This document shows positions 33,481 through 48,400 of a stretch of 64,000 bases of DNA, in pieces. Numbering within the stretch: the stretch's first letter is position 1; the number at the start of each line of letters is the position of its first letter. Made by a program: the position numbers and the translations under genes. The stretch comes from Pinus tabuliformis (lineage: Eukaryota; Streptophyta; Pinopsida; Pinales; Pinaceae): positions 823,587,003 to 823,651,002 of the forward strand of contig CM062819.1 in assembly GCA_031772625.1 (NCBI GenBank). Direction: 5' to 3'. The notes under the pieces were generated by a model. The model was not told the DNA's origin and made no database searches. It worked only from the letters and a program-made list of their open reading frames with translations.

Positions 33481-35569
33481 AAGTTCATATTATTCCTTAA
33501 AACCATAGGTTTTATATTTAACTTAAATGCCTCCTTAAATGGGTTAAAATATCCCATTTTTATGTTATTTCTTGTTAGTTAAACCAATCCACAAGTGTGG
33601 GCTACTAAGATGAACATAAATTGAATTATAATTGGAATAGTTATTATGACCTATATTTTGTGCCCCTTAGCATGGAGGTGTCTACTAGACACTATAAAAG
33701 GAGTCTTATTAACTGCCTTTTAATCATCGCATCCTGCATGTTTATTCAATATTATTTATATCCTTTGCACATTATATTTATGGGCACTTGTCCCTTTTTA
33801 ATGTGATGTCTCATTTAATGAATTGTATTGTTCATTACCAAGACATCATAGTTTCAAACTATTTGTTGTGTACCAAACTTTTGCTAAGTCACAATAGGCT
33901 TTATGTTGAGGACCATGCACTTCAAATCATTAAATTATGTGTTGCATTCGACACACCCCACAACCACTTTGATTTCTACATACCTTATTCTATTATATTA
34001 AATTAAAATTAATAATAATAAATTAAAATTCCTATATATATATGCTAGTTATAAGAAACAACGTAAATTTTCATGGATGGTGTGAATTATTTCTATCACA
34101 TTTGAAACATATTTTGTGAAAGTATACAAAATATCGATTGCCAGCTACATTATGTGTTTTCCTGATTGTGTAAAGATTTTTTATTGTTAAGAAATACAAA
34201 GAGAGGATTAATTTCAGATCCTTAATGATAAATTATTGATGTATTCATTTGAAGGAATTTAGAAAGTCTGCATTCAATCTTCCAAAAATTGATGGACATG
34301 AATGAATGGTACATCCTTCAATTAACCTCGAATTATCTAGTAATGTACTAGTGACTTATCAAAGATGCAATGGCCCTTCTACCTTCATGTGACATTGATT
34401 TTCCTGACTTTCAACCATTATGAAAAATTCCCATGATATAGAAGCATCCATATTGAATTTATTTAGAGGCCCACCCATAACCTTGGAATGAGAAGTACAA
34501 AGTTGCATAGATGGGGAAGAACAAGACAAATAGGGGGGTCCAAAGAAGACAAAATAAAAGAGAAGAAAATAGATAGGTCCCAACAACATTTTATTCTCAT
34601 CAATGCTATCTCCTTCCCTTCCAATTTATGGACTAAATGGTATATACTTTCCAATAAACACTTACAAAAATTCCATCTCTTCATTCACATTTTTATGTTA
34701 GTTATAATTAGGAAGTTTGCAGTAAACTATCGGTTCTTCTTGTTATTATACTTCTCGAAGGAAATGTATATTGTAATGAGTTTTTTGTATACCATGTATT
34801 GTTATGCATTGATCAAGTGTTTTTAACCAAAGTTTGCAAAATTCATCATTTCATGTGTTTTGGTTATCCAAAGTTTTATGCATTATCAACTTCTCCTCTT
34901 ATTCTCGTGATGATAGTTGAAAGCTCAATTGATATGTTGTGCATTTATTTAAGATGGCTACCAACTGCTCCCTAATATTGCCTCATCCTCCAATTATGCC
35001 AATTACCTCTACCTCATCTTTGGAACTCTCTACACATTTCATGTGTTTAGTGCAAGGTGAGGTGGAAATCCTTGGGCTGCATTTGTCGATGGCTACTTTG
35101 TGTAGATATTGAGATGAGTCAAATATTAATATAGTTCAAGTTGGAATTATATGTGAATAAATTGGCACTGGGTCATAATAAGTAGCTACCTTATCTCTTG
35201 CTACCACCTGTGCTCCAATGTACAAAATGTTGACTTAACCTTACATTCACCTATTTATCTTGCCTCCATCTTTATTGCTTTAACTCCAACCACTGAATAT
35301 TAAGTTTGAGGGGCAAATAACCATAATCTAGATAGGCACTTGTAATATGCCTAAGGCATATTAGATCTATTATTATAATGTGATAATGTCAGAGTGGTTT
35401 TTCAATTGGCTTGTGGTCAAATACATTTTTTTTAGTTGTTCCATTATTTTGTTATTGGTATTTTAAAAATAAGAGGGAGAGAAAGAGAGGGAAAGAAGAA
35501 GAAAGATATAATAAGTTTTTCAGATAATTTGTAGTATGGTGGCCCAAAATATTTGATGGAAAATAAAAA

Positions 35570-35850
35570 AGTTTTCCAAATTCTTTTAAAAGTGAATTTG
35601 AGGAAGTAGTAAGTCAACCAAATATTCCTTAGTTGGCATAAATAAAATGAATTTGACATGTATATGGCACAAAAGGTAATTAAAAAGGAAAAGTTTCCAG
35701 GTGTTTTTAAAGTGTAGGTGAAGAAGTATTACGTCAAATAAAGATTCCATAATTGGCATAAGTAAAGTGAGTCGCCACGTACATGGTAAGAAAAAGTAAT
35801 TAAAAAGGGAAATCTTCCAAATTCTTTTAAAAGTCATGTGAATAAGTATC
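35570..35850. repeat. 120-bp internal tandem repeat (unit 1)
   Basis: Two full copies (35571-35690, 35691-35810) and a partial third share phrases such as TTCC-A-TTTTTAAA-GT, TTGGCATAA-TAAA and GTAATTAAAAAGG. The equivalent repeats lie at about 39530-39810, 43471-43750 and 47442-47720 in units 2-4. Confidence 0.8.
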
Positions 35851-36520
35851 AATATTTATGGTGAAGGCGTTTATTTTGGCATGGAGGAATTCAAAAAAGA
35901 AAATAAATATAAATATGTCTTTACATGGAGGATAAGTTTTATAAGTAGTCATGTAAAAATGAATAACATGAAAGTATTGGTAACTTGAATAACCTAGAAA
36001 GTTGTATACGGGAAGTGAGTATAGTAAAAATATTGATAACTTCAATAACACATAAATATTAAAGTTTATGGCAAAAATACATTTTTGAAGAGGCTAATTA
36101 ACACAAAGTGCATGAAATTGGGTTTACAAATGTAAAAATTAGTGGATGGAGTGACTCAATAAAAAGATAAAAAAATATATCTTGTGATTACAAATTATAG
36201 ATTGTGATTGATATCTAGAAACGTTTTGATGATTTAACAAATAAACATAATTATTAACTAAAAATTCCTAATCAAGGGTTGATCACATGAATCAAGGAAT
36301 GAAAAGATGAGATACAATGCAATCAATAGGAAGTTCAAGATTTCAAAAGAAAATTCAACAAGAACTTATAAGAAAATTTTTACTTGAAGGTTCATAGTAA
36401 ACAACTACTTACACACATCAAGAAGTCAAAAAATACAAATCAATACAATCATAAATTATAATAGAAGAATCGAGATCTCAAAAAGAAAATATTAGAAGAA
36501 GTTGAAGAAAGTTTCTACCT

Positions 36521-39500
36521 AAGGAACCTTCATCAAATGTTGCTTTAAAAAATTAGAAGGTTAAAATAAGAAAATCTAGAGAATATATAACCCTTTTTTC
36601 ATGGGAAAAAACCGTACTTCCATTCATGAGAGAAAGAAATATATTTTGCAGATACACATTCACATGTGCATTCAGCAAGATGTTTCCCAAATATTGAAGT
36701 GGCATGCATAAAAAAAATATATATCAAAATAAATCTGAAATAGTGCTTACATTGTCTGTACACAATATAAATAGAGTAAAACCTACTGAGTTGTTGTCAA
36801 ATAGTAAAATAGATAACAGTCACAAAAATATTACATGATATATACAATAAAAAAACTGTTGTAGAGTAGCCAAAACATATGTATGTAAGATGTCAATATC
36901 ACATTAAACAAGAGCAATAGGAAGAGGCTCGTCCATATATGGGTTGTGATAAAATTGATAATGTTCTTGGTCCACAATCTCGGTCACCTACCATAACCCC
37001 TGATCCATGAGCAAGCCTTCCTTAGAAAGCCTGTCAACTTCCATGCTCGACTCCCTGTAGACATGAATGTATGAGAATGAATTAAAGGAAATTTTCAATC
37101 TTTGAATATCCTCCAAAATATGATCCAGAGAAATGTTTCGACATTGTTAGATCCCATTAACCCAGTTAACCACCAATAAAGAATCACCAAAGCATTGCAG
37201 ATGTTCACGTCCTTTTTCTTGAGCAAAAGTAATAAGGGATTTGGAAGATAATACTTCATCCCAATTATTTGTGCCTCTACCCAACCCCAATTTTAAATAT
37301 AAGAATGTTGAGGAGATAAATGAAGCACAAAACCTCCCATACAGTTACAGTTATTTCCTCCTCCTAACCCTCTAGCTCAATTGCAATAGTATAAGACGCT
37401 TCAAGGAGTGATTTTAAGTTCATATTATTCCTTAAAACCATAGGTTTTATATTTAACTTAAATGCCTCCTTAAATGGGTTAAAATATCCCATTTTTATGT
37501 TATTTCTTGTTAGTTAAACCAATCCACAGGTGTGGGATACTAAGATGAACATAAATTGAATTATAATTGGAATAGTTATTATGACCTATATTTTGTGCCC
37601 CTTAGCATGTAGGTGTCTACTAGACACTATAAAAGGAGTCTTATTAACTGCCTTTTAATCATCGCATCCTGCATGTTTATTCAATATTATTTATATCCTT
37701 TGCACATTATATTTATGGGCACTTGTCCCTTTTTAATGTGATGTCTCATTTAATGAATTGTATTGTTCATTACCAAGACATCATAGTTTCAAACTATTTG
37801 TTGAGTACCAAACTTTTGCTAAGTCACAATAGGCTTTATGTTGAGGACCATGCACTTCAAATCATTAAATTATGTTGTTGCATTCGACACACCCCACAAC
37901 CACTTTGATTTCTACATACCTTATTCTATTATATTAAATTAAAATTAATAATAATAAATTAAAATTCCTATATATATGCTAGTTCTAAGAAACAACGTAA
38001 ATTTTCATGGATGGTGTGAATTATTTCTATCACATTTGCAACATATTTTGTGAAAGTATACAAAATATCGATTGCCAGCTACATTATGTGTTTTCCTGAT
38101 TGTGTAAAGATTTTTTATTGTTAAGGAATACAAAGAGAGGATTAATTTCAGATCCTTAATGATAAATTATTGATGTATTCATTTGAAGGAATTTAGAAAT
38201 TCTGCATTCAATCTTCCAAAAACTGTTGGACATGAATGAATGGTACATCCTTCAATTAACCTCGAATTATCTAGTAATGTACTAGTGACTTATAAAAGAT
38301 GCAATGGCCCTTCTACCTTGAGGTGACATTGATTTTCTTGACTTTCAACGATTATGAAAAATTCCCATGATATAGAAGCATCCATATTGAGTTTATCTAG
38401 AGGCCCACCCATAACCTTGGAATGAGAAGTACAAAGTTGCATAGATGGGGAAGAACAAGACAAATAGCGGGGGTCCGAAGAAGACAAAATAAAAGAGAAG
38501 AAAATTGATAGGTCCCAACAACATTTTATTCTCATCAATGCTATCTCCTTCCCTTCCAATTTATGGACTAAATGGTATATACTTTCCAATAAACACATAC
38601 CAAAATTCCATCTCTTCATTCACATTTTTATGTTAGTTATAATTAGGAAGTTTGCAGTAAACTATCGGTTCTTCTTGTTATTATACTTCTCGAAGGAAAT
38701 GTATATTGTAATGAGTATTTTGTATACCATGTATTGTTATGCATTGATCAAGTGTTTTTAACCAAAGTTTGCAAAATTCATCATTTCATGTGTTTTGGTT
38801 ATCCAAAGTTTTATGCATTATCAACTTCACCTCTTATTCTCGTGATGATAGTTGAAAGCTCAATTGATATGTTGTGCATTTATTTAATATGGCTACCAAC
38901 CGCTCCCTAATATTGCCTCATCCTCCAATTATGCCAATTACCTCTACCTCATCTTTGGAACTCTCTGCACATTTCATGTGTTTAGTGCAAGGTGAGGTGG
39001 AAATCCTTGGGTTGCATTTGTCGATGGCTACTTTGTGTAGATATTGAGATGAGTCAAATATTAATATAGTTCAAGTTGGAATTATATGTGAATAAATTGG
39101 CACTGGGTCATAATAAGTAGCTACCTTATCTCTTGCTACCACCTGTGCTCCAATGTACAAAATGTTGACTTAACCTTACATTCACCTATTTATCTTGCCT
39201 CCATCTTTATTGCTTTAACTCCAACCACTGAATATTAAGTTTGAGGGACAAATAACCATAATCTAGATAGGCACTTGTAATATGCCTAAGGCATATTAGA
39301 TCTATTATTATAATGTGATAATGTCAGAGTGGTTTTTCAATTGGCTTGTGGTCAAATACATTTTTTTTAGTTGTTCCATTATTTTGTGATAAGTTTATTT
39401 TGTTATTGGTATTTTAAAAATAAGAGGGAGAGAAAGAGAGGGAAAGAAGAAGAAAGATATAATAAGTTTTTCAGATAATTTGTAGTATGGTGGCCCAAAA

Positions 39501-40481
39501 TATTTGATGGAAAATTAAAAAGTTTTCCAAATTCTTTTAAAAGTGAATTTGAGGAAGTAGTAAGTCAACCAAATATTCCTTAGTTGGCATAAATTAAATG
39601 AATTTGACATGTATATGGCACAAAAGGTAATTAAAAATGAAAAGTTTCTAGGTGTTTTTAAAGTGTAGGTGAAGAAGTATTACGTCAAATAAAGATTCCA
39701 TAGTTGGCATAAGTAAAGTGAGTTGCCACGTACATGGTAAGAAAAAGTAATTAAAAAGGGAAATCTTCCAAATTCTTTTAAAAGTCATGTGAATAAGTAT
39801 CAATATTTATGGTGAAGGCGTTTATTTTGGCATGGAGGAATTCAAAAAAGAAAATAAATATAAATATGTCTTTACATGGAGGATAAGTTTTATAAGTAGT
39901 CATGTAAAAATGAATAACATGAAAGTATTGGTAACTTGAATAACCTAGAAAGTTGTATATGGGAAGTGAGTATAGTAAAAATATTGATAACTTCAATAAC
40001 ACATAAATATTAATGTTTATGGCAAAAATACATTTTTGAAGAGGCTAATTAACACAAAGTGCATGAAATTGGGTTTACAAATGTAAAAATTAGTGGATGG
40101 AGTGACTCAATAAAAAGATAAAAAGATATATCTTGTGATTACAAATTATAGATTGTGATTGATATCTAGAAACGTTTTGATGATTTAACAAATAAAGATA
40201 ATTATTAACTAAAAATTCATAATCATGGGTTGATCACATGAATCAAGGAATGGAAAGATGAGATACAATGCAATCAATAGGAAGTTCAAGATTTCAAAAG
40301 AATATTCAACAAGAACTTATAAGAAAATTTTTACTTGAAGGTTCATAGTAAACAACTACTTACACACATCAAGAAGTCAAAAAATACAAATCAATACAAT
40401 CATAAATTATAATAGAAGAATCGAGATCTCAAAAAGAAAATATTAGAAGAAGTTGAAGAAAGTTTCTACCTAAGGAACCTT
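36521..40481. repeat. array unit 2 (3961 bp)
   Basis: Second complete unit, colinear with unit 1. An extra T near 37874 changes the local short reading frame relative to the other units. Confidence 0.9.
36904..37400 (-). pseudogene. RNase H remnant in unit 2
   Basis: Same decayed RNase H segment as in unit 1, with the same stops. Confidence 0.55.
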
Positions 40482-43400
40482 AATCAAATGTTGCTTTAAA
40501 AAATTAGAAGGCTAAAATAAGAAAATCTAGAGAATATATAACCTTTTTTTCATGGGAAAAAACCGTACTTCCATTCATGAGAGAAAGAAATACATTTTGC
40601 ATATACACATTCATGTGTGCATTCATCAAGATGTTTCCCAAATATTGAAGTGGCATGCATCAAAACAAAATATATCAAAATAAATCTGAAATAGTGCTTA
40701 CATTGTCTGTACACAATATAAATAGAGTAAAACCTACTGAGTTGTTGTCAAATAGTAAAATAGATAATAGTCACAAAAATATTACATGATATATACAATA
40801 AAAAAATTGTTGCAGAGTAGCCAAAACATATGTATGTAAGATGTCAATATCACATTAAACAAGAGCAATAGGAAGAGGCTCGTGCATATATGGGTTGTGA
40901 TAAAATTGATAATGTTCTTGGTCCACAATCTCAGTCACCTACCATAACCCCTGATCCATGAGCAAGCCTCCCTTAGAAAGCCTGTCAACTTCCATGCTCG
41001 ACTCCCTGTAAACATGAATGTATGAGAATGAATTAAAGGAAATTTTCAATCTTTGAATATCCTCCAAAATATGATCCAGAGCAATGTTTCGACATTGTTA
41101 GATCCCATTAACCCAGTTAACCACCAATAAAGAATCACCAAAGCATTGCAGATGTTCACGTCCTTTTTCTTGAGTAAAAGTAATAAGGGATTTGGAAGAT
41201 AATACTTCATCCCAATTATTTGTGCCTCTACCCAGCCCCAATTTTAAATATAAGAATGTTGAGGAGATAAACGAAGCACAAAACCTCCCATACAGTTACA
41301 GTTATTTCCTCCTCCTATCCCTCTAGCTCAATCGCAATAGTATAAGACACTTCAAGGAGTGATTTAAGTTCATATTATTCCTTAAAACCATAGGTTTTAT
41401 ATTTAACTTAAATGCTTCCTTAAATGGGTTAAAATATCCCCTTTTTATGTTATTTCTTGTTAGTTAAACCAATCCACAAGTGTGGGATACTAAGATGAAC
41501 ATAAATTGAATTATAATTGGAATAGTTATTATGACCTATATTTTGTGCCCCTTAGCATGGAGGTGTCTACTAGACACTATAAAAGGAGTCTTATTAACTG
41601 CCTTTTAATCATCGCATCCTGCATGTTTATTCAATATTATTTATATCCTTTGCACATTATATTTATGGGCACTTGTCCCTTTTTAATGTGATGTCTCATT
41701 TAATGAATTGTATTGTTCATTACCAAGACATCATAGTTTCAAACTATTTGTTGTGTACCAAACTTTTGCTAAGTCACAATAGGCTTTATGTTGAGGACCA
41801 TGCACTTCAGATCATTAAATTATGTGTTGCATTCGACACACCCCACAACCACTTTGATTTCTACATACCTTATTATATTATATTAAATTAAAATTAATAA
41901 TAGTAAATTAAAATTCCTATATATATATATGCTAGTTCTAAGAAACAACGTAAATTTTCATGGATGGTGTGAATTATTTATATCACATTTGAAACATATT
42001 TTGTGAAAGTATACAAAATATCGATTGCCAGTTACATTATGTGTTTTCCTGATTGTGTAAAGATTTTTTATTGTTAAGAAATACAAAGAGAGGATTAATT
42101 TCAGATCCTTAATGATAAATTATTGATGTATTCATTTGAAGGAATTTAGAAAGTCTGCATTCAATCTTCCAAAAATTGATGGACATGAATGAATGGTACA
42201 TCGTTCAATTAACCTCGAATTATCTAGTAATGTACTAGTGACTTATCAAAGATGCATTGGCCCTTCTACCTTCATGTGACATTGATTTCCTTGACTTTCA
42301 ACCATTATGAAAAATTCCCATGATATAGAAGCATCCATATTGAATTTATTTAGAGGCCCACCCATAACCTTGGAATGAGAAGTACAAAGTTGCATAGATG
42401 GGGCAGATCAAGACAAATAGCGGGGGTCCGAAGAAGACAAAATAAAAGAGAAGAAAATTGATAGGTCCCAACAACATTTTATTCTCATCAATGCTATCTC
42501 TTTCCCTTCCAATTTATGGACTAAATGGTATATACTTTCCAATAAACACATACCAAAATTCCATCTCTTCATTCACATTCTTCTGTTAGTTATAATTAGG
42601 AAGTTTGCAGTAAACTATCAGTTCTTCTTGTTATTATAATTCTCGAAGGAAATGTATATTGTGATGAGTATTTTGTATACCATGTATTGTTATGCATTGA
42701 TCAAGTGTTTTTAACCAAAGTTTGCAAAATTCATCGTTTCATGTGTTTTGGTTATCCAAAGTTTTATGCATTATCAACTTCACCTCTTATTCTCGTGATG
42801 ATAGTTGAAAGCTCAATTGATATGTTGGATTTATTTAAGATGGCTACCAATTGCTCCCTAATATTGCCTCATCCTCCAATTATGCCAATTACCTCTACCT
42901 CATCTTTGGAACTCTCTGCACATTTCATGTGTTTAGTGCAAGGTGAGGTGGAAATCCTTGGGTTGCATTTGTCGATGGCTACTTTGTGTAGATATTGAGA
43001 TGAGTCAAATATTAATATAGTTCAAGTTGGAATTATATGTGAATAAATTGGCACTGGGTCATAATAAGTAGCTACCTTATCTCTTGCTACCACCTGTGCT
43101 CCAATGTACAAAATGTTGAATTAACCTTACATTCACCTATTTATCTTGTCTCCATCTTTATTGCTTTAACTCCAACCACTGAATATTAAGTTTGAGGGAC
43201 AAATAACCATAATCTAAATAGGCACTTGTAATATGCCTAAGGCATATTAGATCTATTATTATAATGTGATAATGTCAGAGTGGTTTTTCAATTGGCTTGT
43301 GGTCAAATACATTTTTTTTAGTTGTTCCGTTATTTTGGGATAAGTTTATTTTGTTATTGGTATTTTAAAAATAAGAGGGAGAGAAAGAGAGGGAAAGAAG

Positions 43401-44422
43401 AAGAAAGATATAATAAGTTTTTCAAATAATTTGTAGTATGGTGGCCCAAAATATTTGATGGAAAATAAAAAAGTTTTCCAAATTCTTTTAAAAGTGAATT
43501 TGAGGAAGTAGTAAGTCAACCAAAGATTCCTTAGTTGGCATAAATAAAATGAATTTGACATGTATATGGCACAAAAGGTAATTAAAAAGGAAAAGTTTCC
43601 ATGTGTTTTTAAAGTGCAGGTGAAGAAGTATTACGTCAAATAAAGATTCCATAGTTGGCATAAGTAAAGTGAGTTGCCACGTACATGGTAAGAAAAAGTA
43701 ATTAAAAAGGGAAATCTTCCAAATTCTTTTAAAAGTCATGTGAATAAGTATCAATATTTATGGTGAAGGCGTTTATTTTGGCATGGAGGAATTCAAAAAA
43801 GAAAATAAATATAAATATGTCTTTACATGGAGGATAAGTTTTATAAGTAGTAATGTAAAAATGAATAACATGAAAGTATTGGTAACTTAAATAACCTAGA
43901 AAGTTGTATACGGGAAGTGAGTATAGTAAAAATATTGATAACTTAAATAACAAATAAATATTAAAGTTTATGGCAAAAATACATTTTTGAAGAGGCTAAT
44001 TAACACAAAGCGCATGAAATTGGGTTTACAAATGTAAAAATTAGTGGATGGAGTGACTCAATAAAAAGATAAAAAAATATATCTTGTGATTACAAATTAT
44101 AGATTGTGATTGATATCTAGAAACGTTTTGACGATTTAACAAATAAAGATAATTATTAACTAAAAATTCATAATCAAGGGTTGATCACATGAATCAAGGA
44201 ATGAAAAGATGAGATACAATGCAATCAATTGGAAGTTCAAGATTTCAAAAGAAAATTCAACAAGAACTTATAAGAAAATTTTTACTTGAAGGTTCATAGT
44301 AAACAACTACTTACACACATCAAGAAGTCAAAAAATACAAATCAATACAATCATAAATTATAATAGAAGAATCGAGATCTCAAAAAGAAAATATTAGAAG
44401 AAGTTGAAGAAAGTTTCTACCT
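40482..44422. repeat. array unit 3 (3941 bp)
   Basis: Third complete unit. It has private changes such as a one-base loss near 41363 and a longer TATATATA run near 41921. Confidence 0.9.
40855..41340 (-). pseudogene. RNase H remnant in unit 3
   Basis: Same decayed RNase H segment as in unit 1. Confidence 0.55.
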
Positions 44423-47400
44423 AAGGAACCTTAATCAAATGTTGCTTTAAAAAATTAGAAGGTTAAAATAAGAAAATCTAGAGAATATATAACCTTTTTT
44501 TCATGGGAAAAAACCATACTTCCATTCATGAGAGAAAGAAATACATTTTGCATATACACATTCACGTGTGCATTCATCAAGATGTTTCCCAAATATTGGA
44601 GTGGCATGCATCAAAACAAAATATATCAAAATAAATCTAAAATAGTGCTTACATTGTCTGTACACAATATAAATAGAGTAAAACCTACTGAGTTGTTGTC
44701 AAATAGTAAAATAGATAACAGTCACAAAAATATTACATGATATATACAATAAAAAAACTGTTGCAGAGTAGCCAAAACATATGTATGTAAGATGTCAATA
44801 TCACATTAAACAAGAGCAATAGGAAGAGGCTCGTCCATATATGGGTTGTGATAAAATTGATAATGTTCTTGGTCCACAATCTCGGTCACCTCCCATAACC
44901 TCTGATCCATGAGCAAGCCTTCCTTAGAAAGCTTGTCAACTTCCATGCTCGACTCCCTGTAAACATGAATGTATGAGAATGAATTAAAGGAAATTTTCAA
45001 TCTTTGAATATCCTCCAAAATATGATCCAGAGCAATTTTCTAACATTGTTAGATCCCATTAACCCAGTTAACCACCAATAAAGAATCACCAAAGCATTGT
45101 AGATGTTCACGTCCTTTTTCTTGAGTAAAAGTAATAAGGGATTTGGAAGATAATACTTCATCCCAATTATTTGTGCCTCTACCCAGCCCCAATTTTAAAT
45201 ATAAGAATATTGAGGAGATAAATGAAGCACAAAACCTCCCATACAGTTACAGTTATTTCCTCCTCCTAACCCTCTAGCTCAATTGCAATAGTATAAGACG
45301 CTTCAAGGAGTGATTTTAAGTTCATATTATTCCTTAAAACCATAGGTTTTATATTTAACTTAAATGCCTCCTTAAATGGGTTAAAATATCTCCTTTTTAT
45401 GTTATTTCTTGTTTGTTAAACCAATCCACAAGTGTGGGATACTAAGATGAACATAAATTGAATTATAATTGGAATAGTTATTATGACCTATATTTTGTGC
45501 CCCTTAACATGGAGGTGTCTACTAGACACTATAAAAGGAGTCTTATTAACTGCCTTTTAATCATCGCATCCTGCATGTTTATTTAATATTATCTATATCC
45601 TTTGCACATTATATTTATGGGCACTTGTCCCTTTTTAATGTGATGTCTCATTTAATGAATTGTATTGTTCATTACCAAGACATCATAGTTTCAAACTATT
45701 TGTTGTGTACCAAACTTTTGCTAAGTCACAATAGGCTTTATGTTGAGGACCATGCACTTCAAATCATTAAATTATGTGTTGCATTCGACACACCCCACAA
45801 CCACTTTGATTTCTACATACCTTATTCTATTATATTAAATTAAAATTAATAATATTAAATTAAAATTAATAATATTAAATCAAAATTCCTATATATATAT
45901 GCTAGTTCTAAGAAACAACGAAATTTTCATGAATGGTGTGAATTATTTCTATCACATTTGAAACATATTTTGTGAAAGTATACAAAATATCGATTGCCAG
46001 CTACATTATGTGTTTTCCTGATTGTGTAAAGATTTTTTATTGTTAAGAAATACAAAGAGAGGATTAATTTCAGATCCTTAATGATAAATTATTGATGTAT
46101 TCATTTGAAGGAATTTAGAAAGTCTGCATTCAATCTTCCAAAAATTGATGGACATGAATGAATGGTACATCATTCAATTAACCTCGAATTATCTATTAAT
46201 GTACTAGTGACTTATAAAAGATGCAATGGCCCTTCTACCTTCATGTGACATTGATTTGCCTGACTTTCAACCATTATGAAAAATTCCCATGATATAGAAG
46301 CATCCATATTGAATTTATCTAGAGGCCCACCCATATCCTTGAAATGAGAAGTACAAAGTTGCATAGATGGGGAAGAACAAGACAAATAGCGGGGGTTCGA
46401 AGAAGACAAAATAAAAGAGAAGAAAATTGATAGGTCCCAACAACATTTTATTCTCATCAATGCTATCTCTTTCCCTTCCAATTTATGGACTAAATGGTAT
46501 ATACTTTCCAATAAACACATACCAAAATTCCATCTCTTCATTCACATTTTTATGTTAGTTATAATTAGGAAGTTTGCAGTAAACTATCAGTTCTTCTTGT
46601 TATTATACTTCTCGAAGGAAATGTATATTGCAATGAGTTTTTTGTATACCATGTATTGTTATGCATTGATCAAGTGTTTTTAACCAAAGTTTGCAAAATT
46701 CATCATTTCATGTGTTTTGGTTATCCAAAGTTTTATGCATTATCAACTTCACCTCTTATTCTCGTGATGATAGTTGAAAGCTCAATTGATATGTTGTGCA
46801 TTTATTTAAGGTGGCTACCAACTGCTCCATAATATTGCCTCATCCTCCAATTATGCCAATTACCTCTACCTCATCTTTGGAACTCTCTGCACATTTCATG
46901 TGTTTAGTGCAAGGTGAGGTGGAAATCGTTGGGTTGCATTTGTCGATGGCTACTTTGTGTAGATATTGAGATGAGTCAAATATTAATATAGTTCAAGTTG
47001 GAATTATATGTGAATAATTGGCACTGGGTCATAATAAGTAGCTACCTTATCTCTTGCTACCACCTGTGCTCCAATGTACAAAATGTTGACTTAACCTTAC
47101 ATTCACCTATTTATCTTGCCTCCATATTTATTGCTTTAACTCCAACCACTGAATATTATGTTTGAGGGACAAATAACCATAATCTAGATAGGCACTTGTA
47201 ATATGCCTAAGGCATATTAGATCTATTATTATAATGTGATAATGTCAGAGTGGTTTTTCAATTGGATTGTGGTCAAATACGTTTTTTTTTAGTTGTTCCA
47301 TTATTTTGTGATAAGTTTATTTTGTTATTGGTATTTTAAAAATAAGAGGGAGAGAAAGAGAGGGAAAGAAGAAGAAATATATAATAAGTTTTTCAGCTAA

Positions 47401-48400
47401 TTTGTAGTATGGTGGCCCAAAATATTTGATGGAAAATAAAAAAGTTTTCCAAATTCTTTTAAAAGTGAATTTGAGGAAGTAGTAAGTCAACCAAAGATTC
47501 CTTAGTTGGCATAAATAAAATGAATTTGACATGTATATGGCACAAAAGGTAATTAAAAAGGAAAAGTTTCCAGGTGTTTTTAAAGTGTAGGCGAAGAAGT
47601 ATTACGTCAAATAAAGATTCCATAGTTGGCATAAGCAAAGTGAGTTGCCACGTACATGGTAAGAAAAAGTAATTAAAAAGGGAAATCTTCCAAATTCTTT
47701 TAAAAGTCATGTAAATAAGTATCAATATTTATGGTGAAGGCGTTTATTTTGGCATGGAGGAATTCAAAAAAGAAAATAAATATAAATATGTCTTTACATG
47801 GAGGATAAGTTTTATAAGTAGTCATGTAAAAATGAATAACATGAAAGTATTGGTAACTTGAATAACCTAGAAAGTTGTATATGGGAAGTGAGTATAGTAA
47901 AAATATTGATAACTTTAATAACACATAAATATTAAAGTTTATGGCAAAAATACATTTTTGAAGAGGCTAATTAACACAAAGTGCATGAAATTGGGTTTAC
48001 AAATGTAAAAATTAGTGGATGGAGTGACTCAATAAAAATATAGAAAAATATATCTTGTGATTACAAATTATAGATTGTGATTGATATCTAGAAACGTTTT
48101 TGATGATTTAACAAATAAAGATAATTATTAACTAAAAATTCATAATCAAGGGTTGATCACATGAATCAAGGAATGAAAAGATGAGATACAATGCAATCAA
48201 TAGGAAGTTCAAGACTTCAAAAGAAAATTCAACAAGAACTTATAAGAAATTTTTTACTTGAAGGTTCATAGTAAAAAACTACTTACATCAAGAAGTCAAA
48301 AAATACAAATCAATACAATCGTAAATTATAATAGAAGAATCAAGATCTCAAAAAGAAAATATTAGAAGAAGTTGAAGAAAGTTTCTACCTAAGGAACCTT
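44423..48400. repeat. array unit 4 (3978 bp)
   Basis: Fourth complete unit. It has an additional duplicated TTAAATTAAAATTAATAATA phrase at about 45834-45885. Confidence 0.9.
44806..45290 (-). pseudogene. RNase H remnant in unit 4, longest open piece
   Basis: In this copy the stop after LW is a Glu codon (LWEVTEIV), leaving a 70-residue open piece at 44806-45018 that spans FNSFSYIHVYRESSMEVDKL to the C-terminus. It is still only a fragment of the RNase H domain. Confidence 0.6.

Larger units (their letters stand above)
32586..36520. repeat. array unit 1 (3935 bp)
   Basis: First complete unit. Compared with the others it lacks a short segment (GTGATAAGTTTATTTT) at about 35453, between two TTATTTTGT direct repeats, as if lost by slippage. 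Confidence 0.9.

Noticed and set aside
33621..34006. Repeated short plus-strand ORFs in each array unit (MNYNWNSYYD..., MSLFNVMSHL...)
   Set aside because: Their conservation only reflects very recent duplication of the DNA. A one-base insertion in unit 2 breaks the frame, so there is no sign of selection.
42687..42998. 103-codon ORF in unit 3
   Set aside because: It is open only in this unit because of private changes; the other units have stops in the same region.
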